64,000 bases of DNA from Chitinophagaceae bacterium (GCA_947371755.1 CANBQT010000003.1:59100-123099), one strand, 5' to 3'. Counted from the stretch's first letter, positions 28,994 to 38,528 are shown. Notes: generated by a model from the letters alone, not told the origin. Numbers and translations are program-made.

Positions 28994-29668
28994 TCAATCG
29001 ATTTTGATAAATTTCGTACTGAGGGAATTGCAAAAATCACAATGGCCGGGCAGTATATTTTCGTAAGTATTACCACAGTTTGAACAAATGAAATAAACGG
29101 AGGGTAGTGTTAATAATGTATTGCTATTTAAATCTCCAAGTGCTTTCTCATAAAAAATCTTATGTTTCTTTTCGGTATTGAAGGCATAACTTAAACTTGT
29201 AACAGAGGTTTGACTACCTGCTTTTTCAGCAATTTGTAAAAAGTTAGGGTACATGGTTGTGAACTCATAGGCTTCTCCATTAATGTCATTGCTTAAATTT
29301 TCTTTCGTGCTATTTACTTTGTAATCTGGAGTGATAGGAGGAACACTAATGCCTAATTCGGTTAAAACAGTTTTATGGTTAGTGGCGTGAATATTTTCAG
29401 AAAAGGAGATGGCCTTATATAATAATGCAATCAAATGATATTTTTCTAATTCAGCTTTGTCGGAGTAGGCTTTATATTTTGCTGTAGCAGTTACTTCTCC
29501 TTTATAAGCCGATTGCATATTTTCAATGTTTTTGCTTTTATAATCTATGTTAGCTTCTTTAATGGTTTCGATTTTACCAGTTTTATTTGTCTCAGTATTA
29601 TTGCAAGCCAAATTAAAGATGCTGATGATAAGTATGCCCAAAATAGAGATACGAAGAACTAGTTTCAT
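28994..29668 (-). CDS. Rubrerythrin-family lipoprotein
   Basis: 224 residues. The N-terminus is a lipoprotein signal (ISILGILIISIFNLAC, acylated Cys near 22). The mature part is a rubrerythrin: diiron ligands in YKGEVTATAKY, SENIHATNH (ExxH), GEAYEFTTMYP and EKKH (second ExxH), and a C-terminal rubredoxin-like site ICSNCGN...CDFCNS with two CxxC pairs. Rubrerythrins reduce hydrogen peroxide and are usually cytosolic; an exported lipid-anchored form is unusual. All metal ligands look intact. It is monocistronic. Confidence 0.88.
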   Translation of the reverse strand: MKLVLRISILGILIISIFNLACNNTETNKTGKIETIKEANIDYKSKNIENMQSAYKGEVTATAKYKAYSDKAELEKYHLIALLYKAISFSENIHATNHKTVLTELGISVPPITPDYKVNSTKENLSNDINGEAYEFTTMYPNFLQIAEKAGSQTSVTSLSYAFNTEKKHKIFYEKALGDLNSNTLLTLPSVYFICSNCGNTYENILPGHCDFCNSLSTKFIKID

Positions 29669-29767
29669 GATATTCTTTTAATGTTAGAAACCATAAAACT
29701 AAATTAGTATACACCAGTAATCTTGTGAATAAGAAGATACTTGTTGTAAGATTTACAGTTTCATCAG

Positions 29768-30808
29768 TTATTGATACATTTTTTTGATTTCCGTTTCTGT
29801 TAAACGTAAGAACCTTGCAGCGTTATTAAAAAGGATATCTCTTTTTTGTGCAGGAGAGAGAAACTTCGCCTTATTTATTCTATCAATAGCCACTTTTATG
29901 GTTCCAGGCCAAACCATATTATCCGATCCAAACATAATCCGGTTTAAAAATCCAGCATTGACAATCCTTTCTAAATAGTTATAATACTCTTTTTCAGGTA
30001 CCGCGTACCCAATAATACCGAGATCCACATATAATTGAGGATGTGCATATAGAGTAGCAATCATATCATCAATTAAAGGCCACCCTGCATGCATCGCATA
30101 AACCCTTAGCCTTGGATGTTTTACTAATGCTTCCTCTAACACAAAAGCACTATGTAAGGATGCTCTATAATTCGAAGATCCCAAATAGATCACTCCGGGA
30201 GGTCCAGGCCCTACATGAATACCAACTGGAATATCTAACTCTTCTGCCATTTTTAAATATGGTTCAAAAGAAGAATCGCTCGGAGAGTATCCTTCGTATT
30301 GAATAGCCACTTCGCCAAAGACTTTAAACTCATTTGATTTAAAGAGGCACTTTAATGAGTCTATATTCAAACCTCTATTTTTGACAGAGGAGAAATCCCA
30401 ATAAATTGCGTTCATTATTCTAGTGGGGTCTTCTTTGTGCCAATTTCTTACTACAGCAACATCTCCACTGGTAATAGCAAAAACATTATTTTCTTTGAGT
30501 GCTCTCAAAGTTTGTTTTCTTAATGAATCGTCTGTGGTGGGAGAAGTGCTATTGTGTTTTGCCCATTTGCCTGTTTTTGAGGCTTCCATAAATGTTTCGC
30601 CATAATTATTATGAGGGTCATTAGCACCAAATTGGTCAAATGGTGATCCAACTTTCAATGGTGGTGGTCCTTGATCATCAGCATTTAATGCATGCAGATG
30701 CATATCAATAACAGGCATCGGTTTATTTTTTTGAGCAATAGTAATGTTGAAATAAAGAAGGGAGAAACTTAAAAAAAGTAAATGTTTTTTCAGCATATAA
30801 TTTTTCAT
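29768..30808 (-). CDS. Exported amidohydrolase-family protein
   Basis: 346 residues with a signal peptide (LKKHLLFLSFSLLYFNITIA) and an amidohydrolase_2-type barrel: IDMHLHA near 34-40, IHVGPGPPG near 199-207, MHAGWPLID near 239-247 and GSDNMVWPG near 294-302, which supply the usual metal and catalytic His and Asp. The substrate is unknown; relatives include decarboxylases and lactone hydrolases. Start at the ATG 30808, or at 30796. The gene is 13 bp after the upstream acyltransferase-like gene, so probably co-transcribed. Confidence 0.85.
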   Translation of the reverse strand: MKNYMLKKHLLFLSFSLLYFNITIAQKNKPMPVIDMHLHALNADDQGPPPLKVGSPFDQFGANDPHNNYGETFMEASKTGKWAKHNSTSPTTDDSLRKQTLRALKENNVFAITSGDVAVVRNWHKEDPTRIMNAIYWDFSSVKNRGLNIDSLKCLFKSNEFKVFGEVAIQYEGYSPSDSSFEPYLKMAEELDIPVGIHVGPGPPGVIYLGSSNYRASLHSAFVLEEALVKHPRLRVYAMHAGWPLIDDMIATLYAHPQLYVDLGIIGYAVPEKEYYNYLERIVNAGFLNRIMFGSDNMVWPGTIKVAIDRINKAKFLSPAQKRDILFNNAARFLRLTETEIKKMYQ

Positions 30809-30821
30809 ACAATTTTTTAAA

Positions 30822-31985
30822 TCAAAAATATTTTAGCCACCAAAATTTCTTCTCATATTTATATTTGCCGAACCAAACGCAAGGTCGATAAAGTAAAGCC
30901 ACAACTGAGATCCAGATGATGTAAACTTCCCATAGGGGTAAACCACTTTCTATTCCTTTGGGTCTGCCAAAAGTGCCACTAGAAAATTCCAATTGTTCCC
31001 AATGAGAACCCTGTAAGAACAACATAGTAATCGTAACCAAATGCACTAGGTAAAAGTGAACTATAAAATAGAACAAGGGTACTTTTCCGTAAACCGATGA
31101 GATTGACTTGATCTTATTATTGAAATTCTCCGAATAAGCTAGGATAAAAAATAGGATCCCCAAAGTGGCTAAACAAAAAAGAAGTGATGGCGGGTATTTT
31201 GTGATGTTCAGGAAAGACATGATACTTAGAGACAATTTTTGTTGTGATGCCCATGGTGCGGAATCTCCGTAGAAATTGATAAATCGTAAAATAATAAAGC
31301 TAACAATGAAAATAATCCCCATTTTTTTAAATAGTTGGTTGCGTCGATGTTCGGGTATTTCAAAAAAATGACCAACTGCATAACCTAAAAATAGGATGCC
31401 TAACCAAGGGATAGGAGGGTAGCCTACAATAAAAACTTTTCCAGAAAAAACAGGAAACGACGCAGAACTAAAAAACGGTATTAATATTGTCTTTAATAAA
31501 GAGTTTTCTGAAAATGGAACCAGAGGTGCAAGATTGTGTAGACATAAGATGCCTAAACCAATAAATCCGATACGCTTAGCAGGTACCCGTATAAGTAAAC
31601 TCAAAATGATCAACCCAAATCCCGTACTTGCTATCACTTCAAAAAGTAAAGTATGAAACCCGGGATCAAAATAAAGTCCAAAATTTACGATGGTGAATTC
31701 AAGAATAATTAAAGACAAGCCTCTTTTAAACAAATGTTTTTTTGTTGCTTCTATGTCGTTTTCTCTTTTTAAAGAAATAAAGGCAGAGGATCCGGCTAAA
31801 AAAACAAAGATAGGCGCACATAAATAAGTGATCCATCTTGTGAAAAATAAGAAAGGGGTTGTGGTATCTAAATTTGTAGGACTTTGCGATATGGAATTTA
31901 CATGCATCAGATCACGAACATGATCTAGTGCCATAATGATCATTACGATACCCCTGGTGATATCAATGGAATGAATTCTTTTCAT
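30822..31985 (-). CDS. DUF1624 / heparan-alpha-glucosaminide N-acetyltransferase-like membrane protein
   Basis: 387 residues with about ten hydrophobic helices. The N-terminal RIHSIDITRGIVMIIMALDH is the signature of DUF1624 membrane acyltransferase-like proteins. Members are thought to transfer acyl groups across the membrane to extracytoplasmic sugars, but substrates are mostly unknown. It is the second gene in the minus-strand set DUF1572-DUF1624-amidohydrolase. Confidence 0.85.
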   Translation of the reverse strand: MKRIHSIDITRGIVMIIMALDHVRDLMHVNSISQSPTNLDTTTPFLFFTRWITYLCAPIFVFLAGSSAFISLKRENDIEATKKHLFKRGLSLIILEFTIVNFGLYFDPGFHTLLFEVIASTGFGLIILSLLIRVPAKRIGFIGLGILCLHNLAPLVPFSENSLLKTILIPFFSSASFPVFSGKVFIVGYPPIPWLGILFLGYAVGHFFEIPEHRRNQLFKKMGIIFIVSFIILRFINFYGDSAPWASQQKLSLSIMSFLNITKYPPSLLFCLATLGILFFILAYSENFNNKIKSISSVYGKVPLFYFIVHFYLVHLVTITMLFLQGSHWEQLEFSSGTFGRPKGIESGLPLWEVYIIWISVVALLYRPCVWFGKYKYEKKFWWLKYF

Positions 31986-32030
31986 TGCTTAAAGCTCAAG
32001 GAGATTAATAATTTATTGCCACATTCCGCA

Positions 32031-32603
32031 CTAAGATTTATTCATAGTGAGATATTCCTGTGTAAAGTGTTCTGTATGTTTTGCCTTTGAAAATTTTTCA
32101 GAATTATATTGTTTTGAATTGCCCCTTGGGATGGAAAGAGATGCCCATTTTTCATTCAGCATCATTTTGCCAATAAACACAATTTGGCCAATATGATAAG
32201 GGTAATGAGCCAATTGACGATTGATAGCTTCAGTAATGGTATGCCCTTGATTTCTGATAAAAATTTCAGTGCTCATATTTTCTTCATTGATAGAATCTAA
32301 TGCTTTAAATAAACAATCCCAAGCCTTTTCCCAAAGTTCAATAAGTGTGGTTCTGGAACTTTGATCATTTTCAAATTCTGAATCTCTGTTTCGCCATTCT
32401 TTTTCCCCGTCTGTAGTGAGAAAATCTGTCCATCTGGATAACATATTACCTGCTAAATGCTTTACAATGGTAGCAATGCTATTTGTTTCTTGGTTGTATT
32501 GCCAGAATAATTGTTCATCAGTTAATTGCTGAAAGGTTTTTTCTCCCAGCATTTTATAATACTGGAATTGATTTTTTGCACTTACAATATGATCATTGTT
32601 CAT
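32031..32603 (-). CDS. DinB-like protein, DUF1572 family
   Basis: 190 residues folding as a DinB-like four-helix bundle: VKHLAGNMLSRWTDF near 47-61 and the HYPYHIGQIVFIGK block near 132-145 supply the three histidines that bind a metal in this superfamily. Some DinB relatives are thiol-dependent transferases; the role here is unknown. 45 bp separate it from the next gene downstream, and it is probably the first gene of that operon. Confidence 0.8.
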   Translation of the reverse strand: MNNDHIVSAKNQFQYYKMLGEKTFQQLTDEQLFWQYNQETNSIATIVKHLAGNMLSRWTDFLTTDGEKEWRNRDSEFENDQSSRTTLIELWEKAWDCLFKALDSINEENMSTEIFIRNQGHTITEAINRQLAHYPYHIGQIVFIGKMMLNEKWASLSIPRGNSKQYNSEKFSKAKHTEHFTQEYLTMNKS

Positions 32604-32717
32604 TCATTAAAATTTTACTTTCAAAGGTCAGTTTCAAAAACATATCTTTCTTAAATATATAAAATAAATAGAATATTTAAAATCTATCGATAAATATCTT
32701 TTGAGAAATCAGTGCAT

Positions 32718-32750
32718 AAAAAAACCACTGAAAATTTCAGCGGTTTTTTT
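32718..32750 (-). terminator. Terminator of tRNA-Gln
   Basis: Read on the minus strand, a 7-bp stem (32743-32737 with 32731-32725) with one G-U pair is followed by a run of T. The same sequence on the plus strand would contain an A-C mismatch, so the orientation is minus. Confidence 0.75.
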
Positions 32751-32754
32751 TGAG

Positions 32755-32825
32755 TTGCCCGACCTGGATTCGAACCAAGACAAACTGTACCAAAAACAGT
32801 CGTACTACCATTATACTATCAGGCA
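32755..32825 (-). tRNA. tRNA-Gln (anticodon TTG)
   Basis: A 71-nt cloverleaf on the minus strand. Acceptor TGCCTGA pairs with TCGGGCA (one T-G pair), discriminator A. The anticodon loop TTTTGGT gives TTG, and GGTTCGAATCC is the T arm. CCA is not encoded. It has its own promoter and terminator. Confidence 0.95.
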
Positions 32826-32853
32826 ATCCGATCCATCCTATTCGAATGGGTTG

Positions 32854-32885
32854 CAAAAATAGGGGTGTACCCCAATTGTTCCAAA
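32854..32885 (-). promoter_or_regulatory. Promoter of tRNA-Gln
   Basis: Read on the minus strand: -33 TTTG (32885-32882), a 20-nt spacer and -7 TATTTTTG (32861-32854). The tRNA begins 28 nt downstream. Confidence 0.75.
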
Positions 32886-33041
32886 TTTTTTAAAAGATTT
32901 CTTCACAAAACCTATTCGCTGTATACGAATGGAGAAAAAAAACTAACTGATTTTCTAACCTAAAAACGTTTAAAATGAGCTAATGGTTACTTTTTAACAA
33001 TTATATTTAATGTTCAAATTCTAAACGAACAAACAATTGCC

Positions 33042-33722
33042 ATGACCAACAAATTGATTCTATTAGCCCTTTTTGTGTGTGCGATGATACTCATGTCGTA
33101 CAGATATGATAAAAAGAAAAAAATTATCTTCTTTGGAGATAGTATTACGCAAGCAGGAGTTAGTCCGGGCGGATATATCAGATTAATTGATACTATCATT
33201 CAAAAAGAAGGACTTACAGACAATTATGAATTGATAGGTGCTGGTATTGGCGGTAATAAGATTTATGATCTTTACCTGAGATTAGAAACAGATGTGTTAG
33301 AAAAGAACCCCGATATCGTTGTGATATATATAGGGGTAAACGATGTGTGGCATAAAATGACAGGTGGAACTGGAACAGATTATGATAAGTTTGGTAAATT
33401 TTATGATGCTGTTGTAAAAAAAATAAAAGCTAGTGGCGCAAAAATCATTTTAGCTACTCCTGCAGCAATTGGCGAGCGAACAGACTTTTCAAATCAACAG
33501 GATGGAGATTTGAATTTATATTGTAATTGGATCAGGAAATATGCAACCGACAACGCACTACAATTGGTTGATCTAAGAGGAGGACTACTTGAATATAACC
33601 TCAAGAATAATCTTAAAAATGAAGAGAGGGGTATGCTAACTTCTGACAGAGTGCACTTGAATCCAACTGGACAGCAATTTGTGGCTGATGCAATGTGGAA
33701 TGAGATTAAGAAAATAAAGTAA
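33042..33722 (+). CDS. SGNH/GDSL-family hydrolase
   Basis: 226 residues with an N-terminal hydrophobic segment (LILLALFVCAMILMS, about 4-19) that is a signal peptide or anchor. The four SGNH blocks are present: FFGDSITQAG with nucleophile Ser34, GAGIGGNKI near 67-75, YIGVNDVW near 97-104 and DRVHLNPTGQQ near 205-215 (catalytic Asp and His). It is an esterase, lipase or carbohydrate deacetylase active outside the cytosol; the substrate is unknown. The 216-bp spacer upstream holds only the tRNA-Gln promoter and AT-rich sequence. Confidence 0.88.
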   Translation: MTNKLILLALFVCAMILMSYRYDKKKKIIFFGDSITQAGVSPGGYIRLIDTIIQKEGLTDNYELIGAGIGGNKIYDLYLRLETDVLEKNPDIVVIYIGVNDVWHKMTGGTGTDYDKFGKFYDAVVKKIKASGAKIILATPAAIGERTDFSNQQDGDLNLYCNWIRKYATDNALQLVDLRGGLLEYNLKNNLKNEERGMLTSDRVHLNPTGQQFVADAMWNEIKKIK

Positions 33723-33723
33723 A

Positions 33724-33797
33724 AGGTAAAAATTAAAAAGTAAAAATTAAAAAGTAAAAAGTAAAAAGTAAAAAATAAAAAGTAAAAAGTAAAAAGT
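33724..33797. repeat. Tandem A-rich heptamer array
   Basis: About ten near-copies of a 7-nt unit AAAAAGT (some AAAAATT or AAAAAAT) lie directly downstream of the SGNH hydrolase stop codon. Related arrays occur at 15294-15388 and 40451-40514. Confidence 0.85.
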
Positions 33798-33840
33798 AAA
33801 ACGGATTTTCACTGATGTGTAATCTGTGAAAATCCGTTTT
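33798..33840. repeat. Long perfect hairpin, REP-like element
   Basis: 15-bp perfect arms (33798-33812 with 33826-33840) and a 13-nt loop. Read on the minus strand it begins TTTTCACAGATTACA, shared with the hairpin at 40271-40304. It sits between the SGNH gene and the convergent tyrS end, and T-rich sequence on its left side could let it terminate tyrS. Confidence 0.8.
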
Positions 33841-33873
33841 ATCAGCGTCATCAGTGTGTTATAAAAGCATTAA

Positions 33874-35157
33874 TTATGAAACAATTACTAAATAGTAATT
33901 TTTCTTCCCCTTCTGAACAAGGATATATTTATCTTTTAATAAATCACTGGAATCAATCAATATTTTCTCTGTAGATATTTTTGCTTTATTTAAGCTCAAA
34001 CCCCCTGCCTGCCACATTTTTCTTGCTTCACCTTTGCTTGGAAATATTTGCGTATCAGCCAAAAAAGTAACAATCTCATATCCTGCGTCAATTGTACTCT
34101 TTGCAATTTCAATGCTTGGAACACCTTCCATTACTTGCAATAATTGATCTTCACTTAAGCTTTGTAGTATTTCTGTAGTAGCATTCCCAAATAAAATATC
34201 GGAAGCTTTTACTGCAAATTCAAAATCCGCTCTGCTATGCACAAAGCAAGTTAATTCTTCTGCTAATTTTTTTTGTATTGCTCTCTCATGAGGCGCAGCT
34301 TCTTGTTTTAATACTAAGGCTTCAATTTCTTCTTTTGGTAAAAGAGTGAAAATCTTGATCCATTTTTTGGCATCTTCATCACTTGCATTAAGCCAGAATT
34401 GATAGAACTGATAGGGGGATGTTTTCTTTGCATCCAACCAAACGTTTCCCTTTTCTGTTTTTCCGAATTTTCCACCGTCTGCTTTCGTAATTAATGGACA
34501 GGTAAATGCAAATGCCTCACCACCAGCTTTCCTGCGAATGAGTTCTGTACCTGTTACTATATTTCCCCACTGATCACTTCCCCCCATTTGCAATTTGCAG
34601 TTTCGATTTTGATACAACCAGTAAAAATCATAGCCTTGTACCAATTGATAAGTGAACTCTGTAAAACTCATCCCGGTTTCACCCTCCAGTCTTTTCTTCA
34701 CACTATCCTTCGACATCATATAATTCACGGTAATATGCTTACCTACGTCGCGTATAAAATTCAGGAAACTAAAATCTTTGAACCAATCATAATTATTTAC
34801 TAGTTCTGCAGAATTTGGTTGGTTGTTATTGAAATCTAAAAATCTTGCCAGCTGTTTTCGAACCCCTTCCTGATTGAAAAGTAAAGTCTCTTCACTCAAA
34901 AGATTTCGTTCCTCGCTTTTGCCACTTGGGTCTCCAACCATTCCTGTAGCACCACCAACTAATGCATAGGGTTTGTGTCCCGCACGTTGAAGGTGTACCA
35001 ATAGTAAAATAGGAACCAAACTACCAATATGTAAACTATCTGAAGTAGGATCAAATCCTATGTAACCAGATACCATTTCTTTTTCCAATAATTCCTTAGT
35101 TCCGGGCATGATATCCTGGATCATACCCCTCCATTGTAATTCTTCAATTAAATGCAT
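33874..35157 (-). CDS. tyrS: Tyrosyl-tRNA synthetase
   Basis: Charges tRNA-Tyr with tyrosine. 427 residues: class I HIGH motif in [13 protein letters not shown] (about 36-48), tyrosine-binding region QGYDFYWL near 175-182, [10 protein letters not shown] near 192-201, [11 protein letters not shown] (the KMSKS equivalent) near 231-241, and a C-terminal S4 RNA-binding domain (about 360-427). A -7-like TACTTTTG (minus strand, 35182-35175) lies 18 nt upstream. Its tRNA is encoded 5 kb away. Confidence 0.97.
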   Translation of the reverse strand: MHLIEELQWRGMIQDIMPGTKELLEKEMVSGYIGFDPTSDSLHIGSLVPILLLVHLQRAGHKPYALVGGATGMVGDPSGKSEERNLLSEETLLFNQEGVRKQLARFLDFNNNQPNSAELVNNYDWFKDFSFLNFIRDVGKHITVNYMMSKDSVKKRLEGETGMSFTEFTYQLVQGYDFYWLYQNRNCKLQMGGSDQWGNIVTGTELIRRKAGGEAFAFTCPLITKADGGKFGKTEKGNVWLDAKKTSPYQFYQFWLNASDEDAKKWIKIFTLLPKEEIEALVLKQEAAPHERAIQKKLAEELTCFVHSRADFEFAVKASDILFGNATTEILQSLSEDQLLQVMEGVPSIEIAKSTIDAGYEIVTFLADTQIFPSKGEARKMWQAGGLSLNKAKISTEKILIDSSDLLKDKYILVQKGKKNYYLVIVS

Positions 35158-35241
35158 CTTCCTAACAATTTGCGCAAAAGTAATTACTTCATTTGGTTGA
35201 CTATTGAAATTTAATCAACTAAAGCAGATATTTTTGCTCAA

Positions 35242-35631
35242 ATGCATCGGAATATGAAAAATGTTGGGGACGGTACGCGTATTTTAAATTTTTTAGTCGA
35301 CGGAATACTGGTATTCTTTCTCAGCTTTGCTGTATTTAAATACTGGAATTTCTATGTGGTGAACTGGCATTTTAAACCCATTAATTTCTGGTGGTTTATT
35401 GGGGGCGTACTATTTGTTTATTATAGTTTTTTTGAAATGATTTGGGCTAGAACCCCGGGCAAATGGGTATCCTCCAGCAAAGTAGTAGACCGAAATGGAA
35501 ATAAACCCAGTGTTATTCAAGTAATAGGTCGCAGTTTGCTAAGGCTCATCATCATTGATTTTTTTTTTAATGCATTCTGGGGAAAACCATTGCATGATAA
35601 GTTGACAAAAACCGAAGTTGTTGAAGCCTAA
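35242..35631 (+). CDS. RDD-family membrane protein
   Basis: 129 residues with three hydrophobic helices and the RDD pattern: RILNFLVDGILVF (Arg and Asp of the first helix) and the helix-2 motif FEMIWARTPGKW, followed by GRSLLRLIIIDFF. The function of most RDD proteins is unknown, though some relate to ion exchange. A -7-like TATTTTTG at 35229-35236 implies transcription starting near the first ATG (35242), so the ATG at 35254 may be the true start. Divergent from tyrS. Confidence 0.82.
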   Translation: MHRNMKNVGDGTRILNFLVDGILVFFLSFAVFKYWNFYVVNWHFKPINFWWFIGGVLFVYYSFFEMIWARTPGKWVSSSKVVDRNGNKPSVIQVIGRSLLRLIIIDFFFNAFWGKPLHDKLTKTEVVEA

Positions 35632-35736
35632 ATAAAGAATACGAAGGATTCATTCCTGAAATCGCAAGTTTTGGCAGGAGCATTGTTTTACTTTTGCCGT
35701 TTAGAAATTCCATAAAATATTTGTAATTAGTTCTAT

Positions 35737-37593
35737 ATGGCAAAGATTGCTATCAATATCGCTACAGGAAGTCTTCAGCAAGCAGAAATGATTGTGGGCA
35801 TAGATCTGGGAACTACTAATAGTTTAGTAGCTATCATACATCCTGAAACAAAACAGCCTGTTGCCTTGAGGGAATTTAATACAAGTAGCCTGGTTCCAAG
35901 CATTGTACATTTCGATGAATTTGGTAATCCTACGGTAGGAGAACAAGCAAGAGCATTCTTAGAATTAGATCCTCAAAATACCATTTTTAGTGCGAAACGA
36001 TTGATGGGCAAAAGTTATAAGGATATCAAAGAAAATGCTGGATTTTTTGCCTATAAAGTAATTGATGATGATACAGAAAGTTTGGTGAAAGTGCATGTTG
36101 GGAATCAGTTTTTTTCGCCCATTGAACTGTCATCTTTTATTTTAAAAGAATTAAAACAAAGAGCAGAACATATTTTAAAAACGCCAGTCACTAAAGCGGT
36201 TATTACAGTTCCTGCCTATTTTAATGACGCACAAAGACAAGCCACAAGAGATGCAGGAAAACTGGCCGGTTTGGATGTCATGAGAATTGTGAATGAACCA
36301 ACAGCAGCCAGTCTTGCTTATGGGTTAGGCATGAATCAGGAGGAAGAAGCTACTATTGCTGTGTATGATCTGGGTGGTGGAACTTTTGATATATCCATTC
36401 TTCATATCAGTAATGGAATCTTTGAAGTACTTAGTACAAATGGTGATACCTATTTAGGTGGAGATGATTTAGATAGAACCATCATGCAGCATTGGTTGAA
36501 TCAAGTGGGTATAACAATTGAAGAGTTACATGAACATAAAACATTAGCTCAGGGGTTACGTTTAAAAGCAGAAGAAGCAAAGAAACATTTAAGTACACAC
36601 GAACGATTTTCCACCGATTGGAATGGTGAGGTATTAAGTATCACAAAACAACAATTTGAGGTATTGATTCAGCCGTTAGTAGATAAAACAATTGCATGTT
36701 GTAAACGTGCTTTGACAGACGCGAAACTGAGTACTGACGCGATTTCTACGATTGTGATGGTGGGAGGTTCAACCCGTGTTCCTGCTGTTAAAAATGCAGT
36801 GAGTGCATTCTTTGGCAAACCTGTAAATGATCGTGTAAACCCCGATGAAGTAGTGGCATTAGGAGCTGCCATTCAAGCAGATATATTAGCAGGAAATAAC
36901 AAAGATTTTTTGCTGTTAGATATTACACCATTGAGTTTAGGTATTGAAACAATGGGAGGTTTGATGGATGTATTAATTCCAAGAAATTCTAAGATTCCTA
37001 CCAGCGTAGGAAGACAATATACCACACATAAAGATGGTCAGGGAAGTATGCGCATTTCCGTTTTTCAGGGAGAAAGAGATCTTGTAAAAGACAATAGAAA
37101 ATTAGCCGAGTTTAATTTAACAGGAATCCCGGGAATGCCCGCTGGATTACCAAAAGTAGAAGTACAATTTCTAATTGATGCTGACGGTATTTTGGTAGTG
37201 AAAGCAAAAGAATTAAGAAGTGGTATTGAGCAAAGTATTGAAGTGAAACCTCAATTTGGTTTAACAGATGAGGAAGTAGAAATCATGTTGATGGATAGTA
37301 TTACACATGCAAAAGATGATATGCAAATTCGGGCACTTGTTGAAGCAAGAACAGAGGCTGAACAGATCTTAGATGTTACTGAAAAATTCATAGGCAAGAA
37401 TCAGTCACTATTAACACAACAGGAAATTTTAGATACTGCAGCTGCCATGCAATCTTTGCAATTAGCTTTGACTATGGATGATAAAAACCTGATTCAAACA
37501 AAAATTGAAGAGTTGAATGAAGTGTCAAGGCCATTTGCTGAAAGGGCCATGGATGCAGCAGTAAGCGGCGCTTTGAAAGGAAAAACCATTTAA
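35737..37593 (+). CDS. hscA: Fe-S assembly chaperone HscA (Hsp70 family)
   Basis: 618 residues, close to HscA (about 616) and lacking the glycine-rich C-terminal tail of DnaK. ATPase motifs: [13 protein letters not shown] near 20-32, [13 protein letters not shown] near 187-199, [13 protein letters not shown] near 211-223 and [10 protein letters not shown] near 346-355. The substrate domain begins at about 395. HscA releases Fe-S clusters from the IscU scaffold with HscB; iscU, iscS, hscB and fdx are not nearby. A -7-like TACTTTTG is at 35689-35696, 40 nt before the ATG. The last 4 bp overlap convergent ribE. Confidence 0.9.
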   Translation: MAKIAINIATGSLQQAEMIVGIDLGTTNSLVAIIHPETKQPVALREFNTSSLVPSIVHFDEFGNPTVGEQARAFLELDPQNTIFSAKRLMGKSYKDIKENAGFFAYKVIDDDTESLVKVHVGNQFFSPIELSSFILKELKQRAEHILKTPVTKAVITVPAYFNDAQRQATRDAGKLAGLDVMRIVNEPTAASLAYGLGMNQEEEATIAVYDLGGGTFDISILHISNGIFEVLSTNGDTYLGGDDLDRTIMQHWLNQVGITIEELHEHKTLAQGLRLKAEEAKKHLSTHERFSTDWNGEVLSITKQQFEVLIQPLVDKTIACCKRALTDAKLSTDAISTIVMVGGSTRVPAVKNAVSAFFGKPVNDRVNPDEVVALGAAIQADILAGNNKDFLLLDITPLSLGIETMGGLMDVLIPRNSKIPTSVGRQYTTHKDGQGSMRISVFQGERDLVKDNRKLAEFNLTGIPGMPAGLPKVEVQFLIDADGILVVKAKELRSGIEQSIEVKPQFGLTDEEVEIMLMDSITHAKDDMQIRALVEARTEAEQILDVTEKFIGKNQSLLTQQEILDTAAAMQSLQLALTMDDKNLIQTKIEELNEVSRPFAERAMDAAVSGALKGKTI

Positions 37594-38180
37594 TCTTTTA
37601 GTTGCATCCAGCGTTGTACATACTTGCCTAAAATATCAAATTCAATATTTACAATAGAGCCTATTTGCACCTGATGAATACTAGTGTGTTCGAAAGTGTA
37701 AGGTATAACAGCAATACTAAATTGATTTTTGTCTACATTAAAACAGGTAAGACTGGTGCCATTTACTGCAATACTTCCTTTTTCAATCACAAGGTGTCCA
37801 AATCCTTCAGGGAAACTAAAACGGTATTCCCAACTGCCTTCTAAAACTTGATAATCTATACAGGTAGCTGTTGCGTCTACATGACCTTGTACGATATGAC
37901 CGTCTAGGCGCCCATTCATGATCATACATCTTTCAAGATTCACTTCTATGCCTGCAGACCAGGAGGCAAGGTTTGTTTTTTTGAGGGTTTCCTCTATAGC
38001 CGTAACCCGATGTTTGTTGCCATCTATGGCTTCTACTGTGAGGCAGACACCGTCGTGACTCAAGCTTTGATCAACCTTTAACTCACCTGATAGGGGAGAT
38101 TCGATCCAAAAAATGGCATTTGAACCCTTTTTCTCGATGGAAATGATCTTTCCGGTGTTTTCTACTATTCCTGTAAACAT
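37590..38180 (-). CDS. ribE: Riboflavin synthase, alpha subunit
   Basis: Dismutates two 6,7-dimethyl-8-ribityllumazine molecules to make riboflavin. 196 residues consisting of two lumazine-binding barrels: [12 protein letters not shown] at the start of the first and [13 protein letters not shown] near 95-107 in the second. The N-terminus MFTGIVE is diagnostic and fixes the start codon. No FMN riboswitch is visible upstream. It is monocistronic, convergent with hscA and divergent from rpsU. Confidence 0.95.
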   Translation of the reverse strand: MFTGIVENTGKIISIEKKGSNAIFWIESPLSGELKVDQSLSHDGVCLTVEAIDGNKHRVTAIEETLKKTNLASWSAGIEVNLERCMIMNGRLDGHIVQGHVDATATCIDYQVLEGSWEYRFSFPEGFGHLVIEKGSIAVNGTSLTCFNVDKNQFSIAVIPYTFEHTSIHQVQIGSIVNIEFDILGKYVQRWMQLKD

Positions 38181-38242
38181 GGATGCAAGTTAAATTGCGA
38201 AATCGAATGGGGACAATAAAAACAAAAGAGTTTTTATTTTGA

Positions 38243-38273
38243 TTTGGAAAATACAATCCAAGGCGTATCTTTG
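38243..38273 (+). promoter_or_regulatory. Promoter of rpsU
   Basis: -33 TTTG (38243-38246), exactly 19 nt, then -7 TATCTTTG (38266-38273). This is a textbook Bacteroidota housekeeping promoter. Transcription would start about 7 nt downstream, giving a leader of some 27 nt that contains the Shine-Dalgarno. Confidence 0.88.
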
Positions 38274-38291
38274 CGCTCCTAAAAACGCCTG

Positions 38292-38298
38292 AGGAGGT
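38292..38298 (+). promoter_or_regulatory. Strong Shine-Dalgarno of rpsU
   Basis: AGGAGGT, full complement to the 16S rRNA 3' end, 8 nt before the rpsU ATG. I saw no comparable site before any other gene in the window. In Bacteroidota, bS21, bS18 and bS6 help hide the anti-Shine-Dalgarno in the ribosome, so a strong site on the bS21 gene itself is known as an autoregulatory device. Confidence 0.9.
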
Positions 38299-38306
38299 AT
38301 ATTTAT

Positions 38307-38504
38307 ATGTTAATTATTGATTCAAAAGACTGCGAAAACATCGACAAAGCGCTTAAGAAGTACAAGAAGAAATTCGAGAAATCTAAGGCTTTATTACAAT
38401 TAAGAGAGCGTCAAGCTTTTATCAAGCCGTCTGTTAGACGTCGTGGTGAGGTTTTGAAAGCAATCTATAAGCAGCAGATCGCTAGCGGTAAGATCGAAGG
38501 GTAA
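38307..38504 (+). CDS. rpsU: 30S ribosomal protein bS21
   Basis: 65 residues, highly basic, with the conserved ALKKYKKKFEKSKALLQLRERQAFIKPSV-type core (seen in part at 17-43). bS21 sits near the 16S 3' end on the small-subunit platform. It is the only gene here with a strong Shine-Dalgarno. Read-through into xerC is limited by a terminator that ends at the xerC start codon. Confidence 0.97.
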   Translation: MLIIDSKDCENIDKALKKYKKKFEKSKALLQLRERQAFIKPSVRRRGEVLKAIYKQQIASGKIEG

Positions 38505-38528
38505 TTTTCCTTCATCACAATATTTTAG

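Noticed and set aside
33724..33840. CRISPR array
   Set aside because: The repeats are 7-nt A-rich units without spacers, and no cas genes are present.
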